Positions 9,008-17,809 are shown, counted from the first letter of the stretch. The stretch: 42,766 bases of DNA from Alicyclobacillus acidiphilus NBRC 100859 (GCF_001544355.1 NZ_BCQI01000025.1:1-42766), one strand, 5' to 3'. The notes: generated from the sequence alone by a model not told the origin. Numbers and translations are program-made.

Positions 9008-10156
9008 TTGCGATATAACAAATTGCTTGCAGGTGTAACGGCACTTGTCGCCGTGGCTACTGTCGCCGGTTGCGGAACAAACAACACTTCCAATACGGCG
9101 AACACGTCCAATGCAACCACGAACACCAACAACGTGTCAGGAAATACCTCTGGCAATGCGAGTACGACTGCCAACGTGCAATTGGCTGAGACTGGGTCGT
9201 CGCTGTTGTATCCACTGTTTAACAGTCAATGGGTTCCCGCTTATCACAAGGTTGCGCCAAACGTCCAGTTGACGGCGGCTTCAACAGGAAGTGGTACGGG
9301 TATTTCTGATGCGACTTCGGGCACGGCCGATATCGGCGCCTCAGACGCCTATATGGCAGACGCGCAGATTGCGCAAACGCCGGATATGTTGAATATTCCG
9401 GTCGCCATTTCCGCGCAACAGATTATGTATAACATTCCAGGTGTGACTGGGCATCTGAAATTGACTGGCCCGGTTTTGGCCGACATCTACGAAGGAAAGA
9501 TCAAATACTGGGACGACCAGGCGATTACGTCGCTCAATCCAGGAACGAAACTTCCACACTTGCAGATTGTCCCTGTTCACCGCTCGGACAGTTCCGGTGA
9601 CACGTTCTTGTTTACGCAATTCCTCAGCGATACGGACAGCAACTGGAGCAAGACGATATCGTATAGCACGAGTGTATCGTGGCCAGGTGTTCAAACGGCG
9701 ATTGGAGCGAAGGGCAACGACGGCGTCGTTGCGGCTCTCAGTTCGACCAAGGGTTCGATTGGTTACGTCGGTATCAGTTGGTTGGCGAAAGGTACGCAAG
9801 CAGGTCTGGGGTATGCGCAATTGAAGAACAAGGCAGGAAACTTCGTGTTGCCGACGACTGCGAACATTAAGGCGGCTGCGACACAGGGCGCCAAGCACGT
9901 ACCTTCGGACGAACGGGTATCATTGATCGACGAGCCCGGAGCCAATTCGTACCCAATCATCAATTTCGAGTATCTGATCGTCAAGGACGACCAACCGTCT
10001 GCGGCAAAAGCGACGGCTCTGAAGAACTTTATGAAGTGGGCTATCGATCCGAGCAAGGGTAATTCGAGCAAGTACATGACGCCTGTCAACTTCTTGCCGT
10101 TGCCATCCAATGTGTATGCGAAGAGTGAAGTGCAGATTCAAAAGATTCACGGCTAA
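9008..10156 (+). CDS. pstS: Phosphate ABC transporter substrate-binding lipoprotein
   Basis: Captures inorganic phosphate outside the membrane and delivers it to PstCA. A lipoprotein signal peptide ends in the lipobox VAGC, so the mature protein is anchored by its N-terminal cysteine. A Thr/Asn/Ser-rich linker of about 40 residues follows. The PstS family core then begins with GSSLLYPLFNSQW and contains STGSGTGISDATSGTADIGA, the phosphate-binding loop region. The TTG start is chosen because AGAAGGGGAG lies 7 nt upstream; an in-frame GTG at 8978 has only a poor site. It is the first gene of pstSCA and sits behind the PhoP box. Confidence 0.93.
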   Translation: MRYNKLLAGVTALVAVATVAGCGTNNTSNTANTSNATTNTNNVSGNTSGNASTTANVQLAETGSSLLYPLFNSQWVPAYHKVAPNVQLTAASTGSGTGISDATSGTADIGASDAYMADAQIAQTPDMLNIPVAISAQQIMYNIPGVTGHLKLTGPVLADIYEGKIKYWDDQAITSLNPGTKLPHLQIVPVHRSDSSGDTFLFTQFLSDTDSNWSKTISYSTSVSWPGVQTAIGAKGNDGVVAALSSTKGSIGYVGISWLAKGTQAGLGYAQLKNKAGNFVLPTTANIKAAATQGAKHVPSDERVSLIDEPGANSYPIINFEYLIVKDDQPSAAKATALKNFMKWAIDPSKGNSSKYMTPVNFLPLPSNVYAKSEVQIQKIHG

Positions 10157-10182
10157 TTCAGAACCATTCGGAGGCTGAGCAT

Positions 10183-11187
10183 ATGCGTCGAGTTTCCGGC
10201 GCCTCCAAGGCAGCGGATCGAATATTCCAAGTGGCTACCGCGATTTGCGCTGGTAGCCCCGTGGTATTTTTAGTGGCCATCGCGGGGATTGTCGTTTATC
10301 AATCGATCCCGACCATTCAATTCATGGGGTTGCACTTCGTCAGCGGCACCCAGTGGAATCTAGGCAGTTTGTATGGAGCTGTGACAAAGGTTCACGGTCA
10401 CGAGGTTCCGGCGGGTGCGTCGTATGGAGCTCTGGTGTTCATCGCGGGCACGATGCTGACGTCTATCATCGCTCTTATAATCGCTGTGCCGATTTCCATT
10501 TTGACAGCCATGATTTTGGCGTACCAAGTGCGGGGAGCCCTTGGCTTCGTCTTGAGCATCCTCGTCGAGCTGTTGGCAGGTATACCTAGTGTCGTCGTCG
10601 GCCTGTGGGGTATTCTCGTTGTCGCGCCGTGGGTAAGCCATCATTTTGGAATTTTCATCAAAGATATTCTTGGCTTTATTCCGTTCTTTGGCGGCAACGT
10701 GGGCAGCGGCTACGGATTGTTGACGAGTGGAATTGTGCTGGCCATGATGATTGTGCCCATCATTACCTCGACCACGCGCGATCTCTTTTTACAAGTTCCC
10801 TTGCTCGCGCGCGAAGGCGGTCTGGGCATTGGCATGACGACCTGGGAAACGGTGCGCTACATCTCTATTCCGTACATACGGGACGGTTTTGTCGGGGCGG
10901 TTGCCCTTGGCTGGGGACGCGCTATGGGAGAAACCATGGCGGTCCTGATGGTGAGCGGAAACGCAATGAACATTCTTCCGCAGAACCTGTACAGCCCCAT
11001 TTCGACGATGGCCGCGTTTATCGCCAATCAGCTCGACAGCGCGCAGACCGACGCGACAGGCATGGCGGTTCACGCATTGTCTGAATTGGCACTTGTCCTG
11101 CTCGTTATTACGCTGGCCACGAATCTGATTGCGCGCTGGCTCGTGCGTCCGCGCGGAGCACGGCGGAAAGTGGGTGTGTCCAGATGA
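10183..11187 (+). CDS. pstC: Phosphate ABC transporter permease PstC
   Basis: One of the two membrane subunits of the high-affinity phosphate importer. Six or so hydrophobic helices are visible in 334 residues. The family segment LVELLAGIPSVVVGLWG and the EAA-type loop around LAREGGLGIGMTTWETVRY with GWGRAMGETMAV are present. A soluble loop lies between the first two helices, as in PstC. The ATG has CGGAGG upstream. The stop overlaps pstA as ATGA. Confidence 0.94.
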   Translation: MRRVSGASKAADRIFQVATAICAGSPVVFLVAIAGIVVYQSIPTIQFMGLHFVSGTQWNLGSLYGAVTKVHGHEVPAGASYGALVFIAGTMLTSIIALIIAVPISILTAMILAYQVRGALGFVLSILVELLAGIPSVVVGLWGILVVAPWVSHHFGIFIKDILGFIPFFGGNVGSGYGLLTSGIVLAMMIVPIITSTTRDLFLQVPLLAREGGLGIGMTTWETVRYISIPYIRDGFVGAVALGWGRAMGETMAVLMVSGNAMNILPQNLYSPISTMAAFIANQLDSAQTDATGMAVHALSELALVLLVITLATNLIARWLVRPRGARRKVGVSR

Positions 11188-12038
11188 GAAGAAGGAGACG
11201 CCGCAAGGTCTCATCCGTCGTTGGTTGGATTTTTGCCTGGCTGGCTGCAGGGCTGGTTCTCTTTGGCTTGTTTGATTTGCTTGCCACCGTGGTATGGAGG
11301 GGAGCCCGCGCGTTTCGCTTTTCGATGCTGGTGCAGCCGACGCACGGTATCGCTGGTGGTCTCGAGAACGCCATTATCGGTACATTCGAATTGGTGTTGA
11401 TCGCGATTGTCTTCGCCGCTCCGCTCGGCATACTCGGCGGTGTGTATACCTCGGAATTCGCCGGGGCGAAAACAGCTTCTGTGATTCGTTTCCTTGCGGA
11501 AGTGTTGTCTGGGGTGCCTTCCATCGTCATCGGCTATTTTGGGTATCTGCTGATGGTTCTGGAATGGCATTGGGGATTTTCGGCCTTGGCGGGCGGCATC
11601 GCCTTGACCATCATGATGTTGCCGTATATTTTGCGAACGACCGAATCGAGTTTGCAGCAAGTGCCCTTAATGCAGCGAGAGGCTGCTTGGGCCTTGGGCA
11701 TGACTCGTTTCCAGGCCATTTCGCGAGCGATTTGGCGGCCTGCGGCGGGCGGGATCGCGACAGGGTTGTTGTTGGCCATCGCCATTGGCTTGGGCGAGAC
11801 TGCTCCACTGCTGTACACGGCAGGGTGGAACTCGAACAATCCGTCGTGGCAATTAACGCATTCGCAGGTCGGCTATCTCACGTATATCGCCTGGGATTAC
11901 CTGGATCAACCGTATCCGGAGGCCAAGAACCTGGCTTACGCGGCTGCATTTGTTTTGCTCGTGATTATCCTCATCATTCAGCTTCTTGTTCGCGGTTTCG
12001 TCTGGCGTTCCTCCGGAAGAGGAGGCAATGGGCATTAA
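11184..12038 (+). CDS. pstA: Phosphate ABC transporter permease PstA
   Basis: Second membrane subunit of the phosphate importer. The N-terminus is strongly basic (RRRRRRK), then come hydrophobic helices. The family segments EVLSGVPSIVIGYFGYLL, PYILRTTESSLQQVP and AIAIGLGETAPLL are present, with an EAA-type loop around EAAWALGMTRFQ. Length 284. It overlaps pstC by four bases and is followed by a factor-independent terminator. pstB is not adjacent; it lies about 6.7 kb away on the other strand. Confidence 0.94.
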   Translation: MRRRRRRKVSSVVGWIFAWLAAGLVLFGLFDLLATVVWRGARAFRFSMLVQPTHGIAGGLENAIIGTFELVLIAIVFAAPLGILGGVYTSEFAGAKTASVIRFLAEVLSGVPSIVIGYFGYLLMVLEWHWGFSALAGGIALTIMMLPYILRTTESSLQQVPLMQREAAWALGMTRFQAISRAIWRPAAGGIATGLLLAIAIGLGETAPLLYTAGWNSNNPSWQLTHSQVGYLTYIAWDYLDQPYPEAKNLAYAAAFVLLVIILIIQLLVRGFVWRSSGRGGNGH

Positions 12039-12088
12039 AGGGCCTTCAAAGCGCGTGGGTAGACGGACATGCAATTGAATAGTATATG

Positions 12089-12122
12089 CGGAGAGGGAAT
12101 CGACACCTCTCCGTTTCTTACG
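12089..12122 (+). terminator. Terminator after pstA
   Basis: A perfect 8-bp stem, CGGAGAGG (12089-12096) with CCTCTCCG (12106-12113), has a 9-nt loop and is followed by a T-rich run (TTTCTTACGTCTT). Confidence 0.75.
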
Positions 12123-12173
12123 TCTTAAGCCGCACTCCATTCCATGCAATCGTCGTGCCTTCACCCTGTATAG

Positions 12174-12202
12174 TTGTCCCGTGACCGCATCGAGTTTACA
12201 AT
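12174..12202 (+). promoter_or_regulatory. sigma-A promoter of the glycosyltransferase operon
   Basis: The -35 TTGTCC (12174-12179) and -10 TACAAT (12197-12202) are 17 bp apart. The expected transcript start near 12209 places the upstream GTG at 12181 outside the mRNA and supports the TTG start at 12235. No 11-bp-spaced PhoP repeats are seen here. Confidence 0.75.
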
Positions 12203-12234
12203 ATGAGATGTGTAAGATTGAGGGGGCGAGACCA

Positions 12235-13407
12235 TTGCGTCGCGTTTTGTTATTGACCGCGTCCTTTGGTTCCGGACATAACCAAGCCGCGTATGCAGTA
12301 CAAGAGGCATTGAGAGAGAGAGACGCGCAAGTCGAAGTGATCGATTATGTAGGCTTGTTGAATCCTGCGTTGAGGTCTTTTGCCAAGTTTAGTTTGATTC
12401 AAGGTGTACAAAAGGCGCCAAGTTTATACGGACTATTTTACAAATCGATGTCCAAAATTGAACCGGATTCCGCGTTGCAACGCTATGTCAACCACCTGGG
12501 CATCGAACGGATGGAGGATTATATCCGTTATTATCGCCCGGATGTGGTGGCAAGCACATTCCCGACGCCGATGGGCGTCGTGGGAGAACTGCGACGCACT
12601 GGCGGGATTGATCTGCCAAACGTCGCCATCGTCACGGATTACACTGCGCACCGTCAGTGGTATCACGATCACGCTGATCACTATTTTGTGGCGACCAACG
12701 AGGTGAAGCGAGATCTGGTGTCGTACGGCGTTTCGCCGGATGCCATCGATGTTGCGGGAATTCCGCTGCGCCGAAAGTTCAGTTCGGAGAATGTGCGGCA
12801 ACTGCTCGCCAACCGCGAGCAACTGGCGCGTGAGATGGGGTTCTCGCAATCGAGTCCCATCGTGCTGCTGATGGGCGGCGGCAGCGGCATTCTCGCCGAC
12901 GCGTCGGTGTGGGAATCGTTTATTCCCGACTCCGGCATGCAGTACATCATTATTTGCGGACAGAACCGCAGGATGCAGAGGCGGTTCGCGGCCCTGCAGA
13001 ATGATCGGGTCAAAGTGTTTGGGTTCACCAGCGAGATCGACCGACTCATGGCGGTTGCCGACGTGATTGTGACCAAACCAGGCGGCCTGACCTTGACGGA
13101 ATCCATGACGATGCAACTGCCGATGGTGCTGTATCGGCCGATTCCAGGGCAGGAAGAGGCCAACGCGGCGTTCGCGGCGAGAGCCGGCGTCGCCGTGTCG
13201 GTGAGAACTGCGCGGGAGGCGCAACAGTTCCTGTTGAACGCTCGCGAAGATCCCAGCATATTGTCCCGCATGCGCCAAGCGTCGGGCGCCTTGCCCACGT
13301 GCGGGGCCGCCGAGCGAATTGCAGAGAAAATCATGGTCATCGCTGAGGAAGGTAAGGTACGGCTCCCGCCGACGTATCCAAACTCGACGCAGGTACTGGT
13401 GACCTAA
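12235..13407 (+). CDS. MGDG-synthase/UgtP-like glycosyltransferase (GT28 family)
   Basis: Predicted to transfer a sugar to diacylglycerol or another lipid at the inner membrane face. The N-terminal MGDG-synthase domain shows LLTASFGSGHNQAA. A middle segment, IVTDYTAHRQWYHDHADHYF, follows. The C-terminal nucleotide-sugar domain has LLMGGGSGI, IICGQNRRMQRRF, VTKPGGLTLTESM and PIPGQEEANA. Length 390 from the TTG start, which has AGGGGG 8 nt upstream and fits the promoter. First gene of a tight four-gene operon that ends with a second, distinct member of the same family. The exact acceptor and sugar are unknown; it resembles Bacillus UgtP and YkoN-type enzymes. Confidence 0.85.
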   Translation: MRRVLLLTASFGSGHNQAAYAVQEALRERDAQVEVIDYVGLLNPALRSFAKFSLIQGVQKAPSLYGLFYKSMSKIEPDSALQRYVNHLGIERMEDYIRYYRPDVVASTFPTPMGVVGELRRTGGIDLPNVAIVTDYTAHRQWYHDHADHYFVATNEVKRDLVSYGVSPDAIDVAGIPLRRKFSSENVRQLLANREQLAREMGFSQSSPIVLLMGGGSGILADASVWESFIPDSGMQYIIICGQNRRMQRRFAALQNDRVKVFGFTSEIDRLMAVADVIVTKPGGLTLTESMTMQLPMVLYRPIPGQEEANAAFAARAGVAVSVRTAREAQQFLLNAREDPSILSRMRQASGALPTCGAAERIAEKIMVIAEEGKVRLPPTYPNSTQVLVT

Positions 13408-13421
13408 GGAGAGCGACGACT

Positions 13422-14123
13422 TTGTTGGGGTGGCTCCTTGCACTGCTCGTGTTTCTGGTATTGGTGGTCTACTGCGGGCTGCCCGTGCTTTGGACGCGGA
13501 TATTTCACTTGAAGGCCTATCGGCGGCTGCGCGATCCGAAACGAGTCGCGTTGACTTTCGACGACGGCCCACATCCGGTCTATACGCCGAAACTGCTCGA
13601 TGCACTGGCCGAACAACAGGTGAAGGCGACGTTTTTCATCGTTGTCCAGCGGGCTCTGAAGTGTCCTGACATCGTCAAGCGTATGAAGGATGAGGGACAT
13701 GAGGTTCAAATTCACGGCGATCGACACTATTTTGTGCCGTTTTTGCCGCCGAGAGCTACGGCTCACCAGTGCATTGGGGCGCAGATGGCCATCGAACGAA
13801 AGTTTGGCATTCGCTCGGATGTGTACCGTCCGCCGTGGGGGGCATGCAATCTCGCGACACTGATGCTTATGCGCAGAGCTGGGTTGCGCATGTGTCTGTG
13901 GACCATCATGGTGGGGGACTGGCGTCGGACAGATCCGTCCACATTGGTGAGGCGGGTCGTAGATCGGTTGCATGGAGGCGCAATCATTGTGCTTCACGAC
14001 AGCGATGTCTCGTTTGGAGCTGAAGAAGGTGCGCCGGAACATGTGATCGAGGCGATGCCAGACATGATTCGGTCCATTCGATCACGCGGGTACGAATTCA
14101 GTTTGGTCTCAGAGTGGTTGTAG
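13422..14123 (+). CDS. Membrane-anchored polysaccharide deacetylase (NodB/CE4)
   Basis: A metal-dependent N- or O-deacetylase acting outside the membrane. One N-terminal helix (about residues 2-23) anchors it. The NodB motifs are complete: TFDDGPHP with D47-D48, HGDRH with metal ligands H98 and H102, RPPWG (136-140), D166-W167, and IVLHDS with H192. Length 233. The TTG start has AAGGAG about 9 nt upstream and lies 14 bp after the glycosyltransferase stop, so they are cotranscribed. Its neighbours suggest a glycolipid or lipid-linked sugar as substrate, but peptidoglycan or another wall glycan is equally possible from sequence alone. Confidence 0.88.
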   Translation: MLGWLLALLVFLVLVVYCGLPVLWTRIFHLKAYRRLRDPKRVALTFDDGPHPVYTPKLLDALAEQQVKATFFIVVQRALKCPDIVKRMKDEGHEVQIHGDRHYFVPFLPPRATAHQCIGAQMAIERKFGIRSDVYRPPWGACNLATLMLMRRAGLRMCLWTIMVGDWRRTDPSTLVRRVVDRLHGGAIIVLHDSDVSFGAEEGAPEHVIEAMPDMIRSIRSRGYEFSLVSEWL

Positions 14124-14135
14124 GGAGGGAGAACG

Positions 14136-14774
14136 ATGCCAAATCCAGCCTTGAGAGCCGTATTCGACATGTGGGAATCATTTTTTCATCATGCGTTCCG
14201 TCTTGAAGATTTGGAGCCGGGTGTCGAGCATCTGTTTTATATTGCGAAACGGCGGTATATGGGTCGGCCCTTTGAGGTCGATGGTGTCAAAGTGCGTTCC
14301 GGGGATAGAGTGGTGGAATTGCACGTTAACAACGACATGGTGGAGCGGGCGCTTCGCGAAGATTCGAATGTCGTTCGGGCCATGGTGCAGCTGCTGCGGC
14401 AGGCGAGGACGTCCATGCCGGCCCTCGCGCGAGCCATTCAGTCACCGCGCTATGCCGAGACTCAGGCTCTGTACGGCATTACGATGATCCATCGCGGAAT
14501 TGAACGCTTTGGATTTCACACGTTGCCGCTCCCGGATGGGATCTCGAAATCGCTCACAACGTGGCATCTGACGAATGTATTGAGAATGCTCAATCCGGAT
14601 GCAGATCATCTCATTCAGACACACCACGACGTGCTTCAACCGAAGCTTGTGGTTGCCTCCAAGGCGCGTATTATCGAATTGTTTTCGACACCTGGCCACC
14701 AGGTCAAAGACACTGATTCATCATCTGTCCGCGTGGCGCATTCGGACGACAGTCCTATTACACTGCAATCATGA
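14136..14774 (+). CDS. YkoP-like conserved protein
   Basis: A 212-residue protein resembling Bacillus YkoP, a family without an assigned reaction. The N-terminal half has the conserved pattern FYIAKRRYMGRPFEVDGVKV followed by GDRVVELHVNND. There is no signal peptide or clear membrane helix. It starts 12 bp after the deacetylase with GGGAGG upstream and overlaps the next glycosyltransferase by four bases (ATGA), so all four genes form one unit. In Bacillus, ykoP lies beside the glycosyltransferase gene ykoN, which supports a shared role. The recognition is from memory of the family, and function is not claimed. Confidence 0.65.
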   Translation: MPNPALRAVFDMWESFFHHAFRLEDLEPGVEHLFYIAKRRYMGRPFEVDGVKVRSGDRVVELHVNNDMVERALREDSNVVRAMVQLLRQARTSMPALARAIQSPRYAETQALYGITMIHRGIERFGFHTLPLPDGISKSLTTWHLTNVLRMLNPDADHLIQTHHDVLQPKLVVASKARIIELFSTPGHQVKDTDSSSVRVAHSDDSPITLQS

Positions 14775-15889
14775 GATGCCTTTTACTGTACGCGTCGTTT
14801 GGGGATGGTCACTTGCAGGTGGCGACGGCGCTCAAGGCCTCGCTGGAACAGGATTTCGGTCTTGATGTCGTCATGGTGGATCCATTTCGAACGACGAATC
14901 GCCACTTGGCTCACGCGAACGAGAAACTGTTTGAATGGACTACCGCGTCCGCGCCTTGGTTGTATGGACTGAGTTACTATTGGACGAGGAACTACTCGAC
15001 GAATCACGTGTTGTGGAAACTGCTCGCAAAATTGTCGCGTCGAGCGGCTTGGCGCGCGTTGGTTGAATACAGCCCTGATATCGTGGTTCAACTGTTTCCC
15101 GATCACGCTTTGGCATCCCTGCCAGCAGGTGTTTCGCCGCTGATTTCAGTGGTATTGACCGATTATGCGGTTCATAGTCGTTGGTTTCATTCCGCAGTGG
15201 ACTTATACGTATTTCCGACGGCGGCTGCCGAGTTGGACAGCCGCCGCTTTCGCTCTCTCCGCGCGGCCGCGCATGTGGCGGGTATACCGATTCGCGAGCA
15301 ATTCTCTGTCCAAGAACCGCACAGCGTGGAAGCCAATCGATCCATCGTGATCTCGGCGGGTGGCAGGGGCGTCTTTCCTGATCTCGCAGACGTCGTGAGG
15401 ATAGCGCTGTCACACTTTCCCGAGCATCGGGTGATTGTGCTGTGCGGTCGCAACGACGCGATGCGTTCGAGGGTCAGTGCTTTGTCTGCGAGCCTGGAGT
15501 CAGGCAATCGAGTCGAGGCCATTGGGTTTACACACGACGTGGCGCGCTACTTTCGACGCGCGACGTTGGTGATTGGCAAAGCGGGCGGCGTATCGACGGC
15601 AGAGTGCATGGCGTGCGGAACACCTGTCATCTTCTACAAACCGCTGCCTGGACAAGAATTGGAAAACGCCAGGTGCATTCAGCAGGAAGGTGCCGGGAGA
15701 GTGGTCCGAACGATTCAAGAACTTTCAAATACATTGGCGGCGTGGTCGCCGAGTGTTGATGAGCAAATGCGAGGGTGTGCCAAAATGCTGGCCCGACCGC
15801 ATGCGGCCCGTGAAGCAGCCGGCGCGATCGTCGGCGCCTGGCAACGTCGAAACGCCTCACGGGGAGACGACCAAGGGAGTCGACAGTGA
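14771..15889 (+). CDS. Second MGDG-synthase-like glycosyltransferase (GT28 family)
   Basis: A paralogue of the first gene of this operon, 372 residues long. It keeps the same architecture: LLYASFGDGHLQVA at the N-terminus, VVLTDYAVHSRWFHSAVDLY in the middle, then ISAGGRGVFPD, VLCGRNDAMRSR, VIGKAGGVSTAECMACGTPVI and PLPGQELENA. The two proteins are clearly diverged, so they probably use different acceptors or act in sequence. Its ATG overlaps the stop of the YkoP-like gene. It is convergent with the flavin reductase; no clear terminator is seen in the 57-bp gap. Confidence 0.83.
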   Translation: MRCLLLYASFGDGHLQVATALKASLEQDFGLDVVMVDPFRTTNRHLAHANEKLFEWTTASAPWLYGLSYYWTRNYSTNHVLWKLLAKLSRRAAWRALVEYSPDIVVQLFPDHALASLPAGVSPLISVVLTDYAVHSRWFHSAVDLYVFPTAAAELDSRRFRSLRAAAHVAGIPIREQFSVQEPHSVEANRSIVISAGGRGVFPDLADVVRIALSHFPEHRVIVLCGRNDAMRSRVSALSASLESGNRVEAIGFTHDVARYFRRATLVIGKAGGVSTAECMACGTPVIFYKPLPGQELENARCIQQEGAGRVVRTIQELSNTLAAWSPSVDEQMRGCAKMLARPHAAREAAGAIVGAWQRRNASRGDDQGSRQ

Positions 15890-15946
15890 CGACTGTCCGC
15901 GCGAGCGACAGGATGTGAGAGACAGCGCCAATCCTTGCTTATCGCA

Positions 15947-16429
15947 CTATGTCAAGGCCTCAAACGACCCATATTGACTACTGTAGTAGAGTAGGGGGGT
16001 TTTCGCTTCGTCTACTTCCACGGCGTGAACTTCCCCGATGAGAATGAAATGATCTCCGCCATCGAATTCCTCCCGCAATACACACTCCAGATTCGCTTGA
16101 GTCCCATGTAAGATGGGGTTGCCCAATTGCCCGACACGGTGCGGAATTCCGGCCATTTTGTCTGGCTGCTTGCTGGCGAAATGGTTCGAGAGGTCGCGTT
16201 GATCGCTGGCGAGGATATTCACAGCGAACGACTTTCCACGGCGGATCAGACCCAGTGTGGAAGACGATTTATCAATGCACACCAACACGAGCGGCGGATT
16301 GAGCGAGAGAGAAGCAAAGGCGGAAACGGTAATACCGGATACTTCTTCTCCGAACGCCATGGTGACGACGGTAACGCCGCTTGCGAACCGTCCCAAAGCC
16401 CTGCGGAAATGAGCCGCATCGATGGTCAT
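15947..16429 (-). CDS. Flavin reductase-like FMN-binding protein
   Basis: A 160-residue protein of the HpaC-type flavin reductase family, which reduces free FMN or FAD with NAD(P)H, often for a partner monooxygenase. The family pattern is visible from the N-terminus: FRRALGRFASGVTVVTM, then GITVSAFASLSLNPPLVLVC, then FAVNILASDQ and a C-terminal GEVHAVEVD followed by PLLYYSSQYG. The start at 16429 has AAGGAGAGG 7 nt upstream; an in-frame ATG at 16465 adds residues without a ribosome site. No monooxygenase partner is nearby, so its pathway is unknown. Confidence 0.85.
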   Translation of the reverse strand: MTIDAAHFRRALGRFASGVTVVTMAFGEEVSGITVSAFASLSLNPPLVLVCIDKSSSTLGLIRRGKSFAVNILASDQRDLSNHFASKQPDKMAGIPHRVGQLGNPILHGTQANLECVLREEFDGGDHFILIGEVHAVEVDEAKTPLLYYSSQYGSFEALT

Positions 16430-16586
16430 GCAGAGTCCTCTCCTTACTATCAATGATGCCAACATTTCTATTGTATCTGAACAGCTGTCGCCAGTACAAC
16501 GCGGCGTCGATAGGCGATTTGGGCGGCAATAGACGACAAAAGCGACGGGGTTTCGCCGGAATTATCTGCAATCTACGAATTTATGA

Positions 16587-16616
16587 TTGAACTCGACAAG
16601 ATTTTCAGTTTATAAT
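16587..16616 (+). promoter_or_regulatory. sigma-A promoter of the LysM-NlpC/P60 gene
   Basis: The -35 TTGAAC (16587-16592) and a perfect -10 TATAAT (16611-16616) have an 18-bp spacer. Confidence 0.75.
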
Positions 16617-16661
16617 GACACCAGCGAAAAACATCACATCTTAGCAAAGGGGCTTAATCTA

Positions 16662-17507
16662 GTGCGCTCCAAGTTCCTCATCAGCCTTTCCATTGCCGCG
16701 ACTATGTGCGTATCCGTAAGCACCGTTTACGCTGGAACCGTTGAATACACTGTTCGGAGCGGAGACAGCCTCTACGGTATCGCGCAGAAGTACCACACAT
16801 CGGTAACATCGTTGATGGCACTCAATCACTTGTCGTCGAACGTGATACATCCAGGCGATAAAATTATCGTCGAGCAGACATCCTCGTCAAGTTCCTCATC
16901 CATACATACGGTATCGACCACGTCCAAGGCCACTTCTCAGAAGTACACGGTTCAGTCGGGCGACTCCCTGTGGACCATCAGCCAAAAATTCGGCGTATCG
17001 ATTCAAGACATCGAGGCGTGGAATGGATTGTCCAGTTCCAGCGTCATTCATCCTGGAGAACGCCTCACAGTCCATTCGAACAGTCCAATCAAAATCCTCA
17101 GTAGCCGGTCCAGTACACCGGATCCTTCACTCGACGCAAGCGCGTTTGGTTTTACGGTTTCTGATTATGCGAAACAATTCCTCGGTGTGCCTTATGTGTG
17201 GGGGGGAACCAGTCCCTCTGGATTCGATTGTTCAGGATTTGTACAGTATGTGTTTGCGCATTTTGGCATTGCGTTGCCGAGAACCAGTTATGATCAGTTC
17301 AACGTCGGCACAGAGGTGTCTCAGGCGAATCTCCAGCCGGGAGATATCGTATTTTTCGACTCGTATGGCTCAGGCGCGTCTCACGATGGCGTATACATTG
17401 GTGACGGCGAATTCATAAATGCTGCAAGTTCCGATGTGGAGATCGATAATCTGACTTCCGGATATTGGGCTGAGCATTACATTGGAGCGCGGCGGGTCTC
17501 AAGTTGA
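16662..17507 (+). CDS. Secreted LysM / NlpC-P60 peptidoglycan endopeptidase
   Basis: Predicted to cut peptide stems in the cell wall, as DL-endopeptidases of this family do. Domains in order: signal peptide (1-24, cleavage after VYA), LysM 1 (about 27-70), a serine-rich linker, LysM 2 (about 94-137), a second linker, and an NlpC/P60 domain (about 165-281). Catalytic C190 is in GFDCSGFVQYVF and H241 in SHDGVYIG. Length 281. The GTG start lies downstream of the promoter and has AAAGGGG about 9 nt upstream. It is a monocistronic gene closed by a strong hairpin. Confidence 0.92.
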   Translation: MRSKFLISLSIAATMCVSVSTVYAGTVEYTVRSGDSLYGIAQKYHTSVTSLMALNHLSSNVIHPGDKIIVEQTSSSSSSSIHTVSTTSKATSQKYTVQSGDSLWTISQKFGVSIQDIEAWNGLSSSSVIHPGERLTVHSNSPIKILSSRSSTPDPSLDASAFGFTVSDYAKQFLGVPYVWGGTSPSGFDCSGFVQYVFAHFGIALPRTSYDQFNVGTEVSQANLQPGDIVFFDSYGSGASHDGVYIGDGEFINAASSDVEIDNLTSGYWAEHYIGARRVSS

Positions 17508-17555
17508 TGAATCGCTTGTCGCGAATGGATTGTTTATGAAAGTAATAAAACCTGT

Positions 17556-17616
17556 AGAAGGGTTGTCGACGGGGTCGTTTCGCGTGACCGTCAGGACAAC
17601 CCTTCTTCGTTGTTTT
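17556..17616 (+). terminator. Terminator after the NlpC/P60 gene
   Basis: A perfect 12-bp stem, AGAAGGGTTGTC (17556-17567) with GACAACCCTTCT (17595-17606), is followed by a T-rich stretch ending near 17616. The stem could also stop leftward transcripts from the small gene beyond. Confidence 0.75.
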
Positions 17617-17656
17617 ACGGAATCTTTAAGTGAAAGGACACCTGACTGAGCTGAAT

Positions 17657-17809
17657 TTACATACCAGGGGCAACAATCGTATGAATGGCGAGGTAGCTTG
17701 CCGTGCCAACCAAAAGGAGCACTGACATGGCTGTCGCGGTTCGTTCGATGACGGAGACCATGCGTTTCAGCGCAGGAATCGGATTGGTCACTGTTTTGGA
17801 TTGATTCAA
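17657..17809 (-). CDS. Small membrane protein (50 residues)
   Basis: A short ORF with a TTG start (17809) and AGAGGAG about 10 nt upstream. The first 25 residues are polar with several basic residues. A single hydrophobic helix follows (about 26-47: ATAMSVLLLVGTASYLAIH and on), and the protein ends PGM. This composition is typical of a one-pass small membrane protein. It is transcribed in the same direction as pstB and phoU and lies 198 bp after phoU, but a hairpin intervenes. I do not recognise a family. The spacing to the ribosome site is a little long, so confidence is moderate. Confidence 0.5.
   Translation of the reverse strand: MNQSKTVTNPIPALKRMVSVIERTATAMSVLLLVGTASYLAIHTIVAPGM

Noticed and set aside
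12181-12234. N-terminal extension of the first glycosyltransferase from GTG 12181
   Set aside because: It overlaps the promoter -10 and has no ribosome site; the TTG at 12235 has both.
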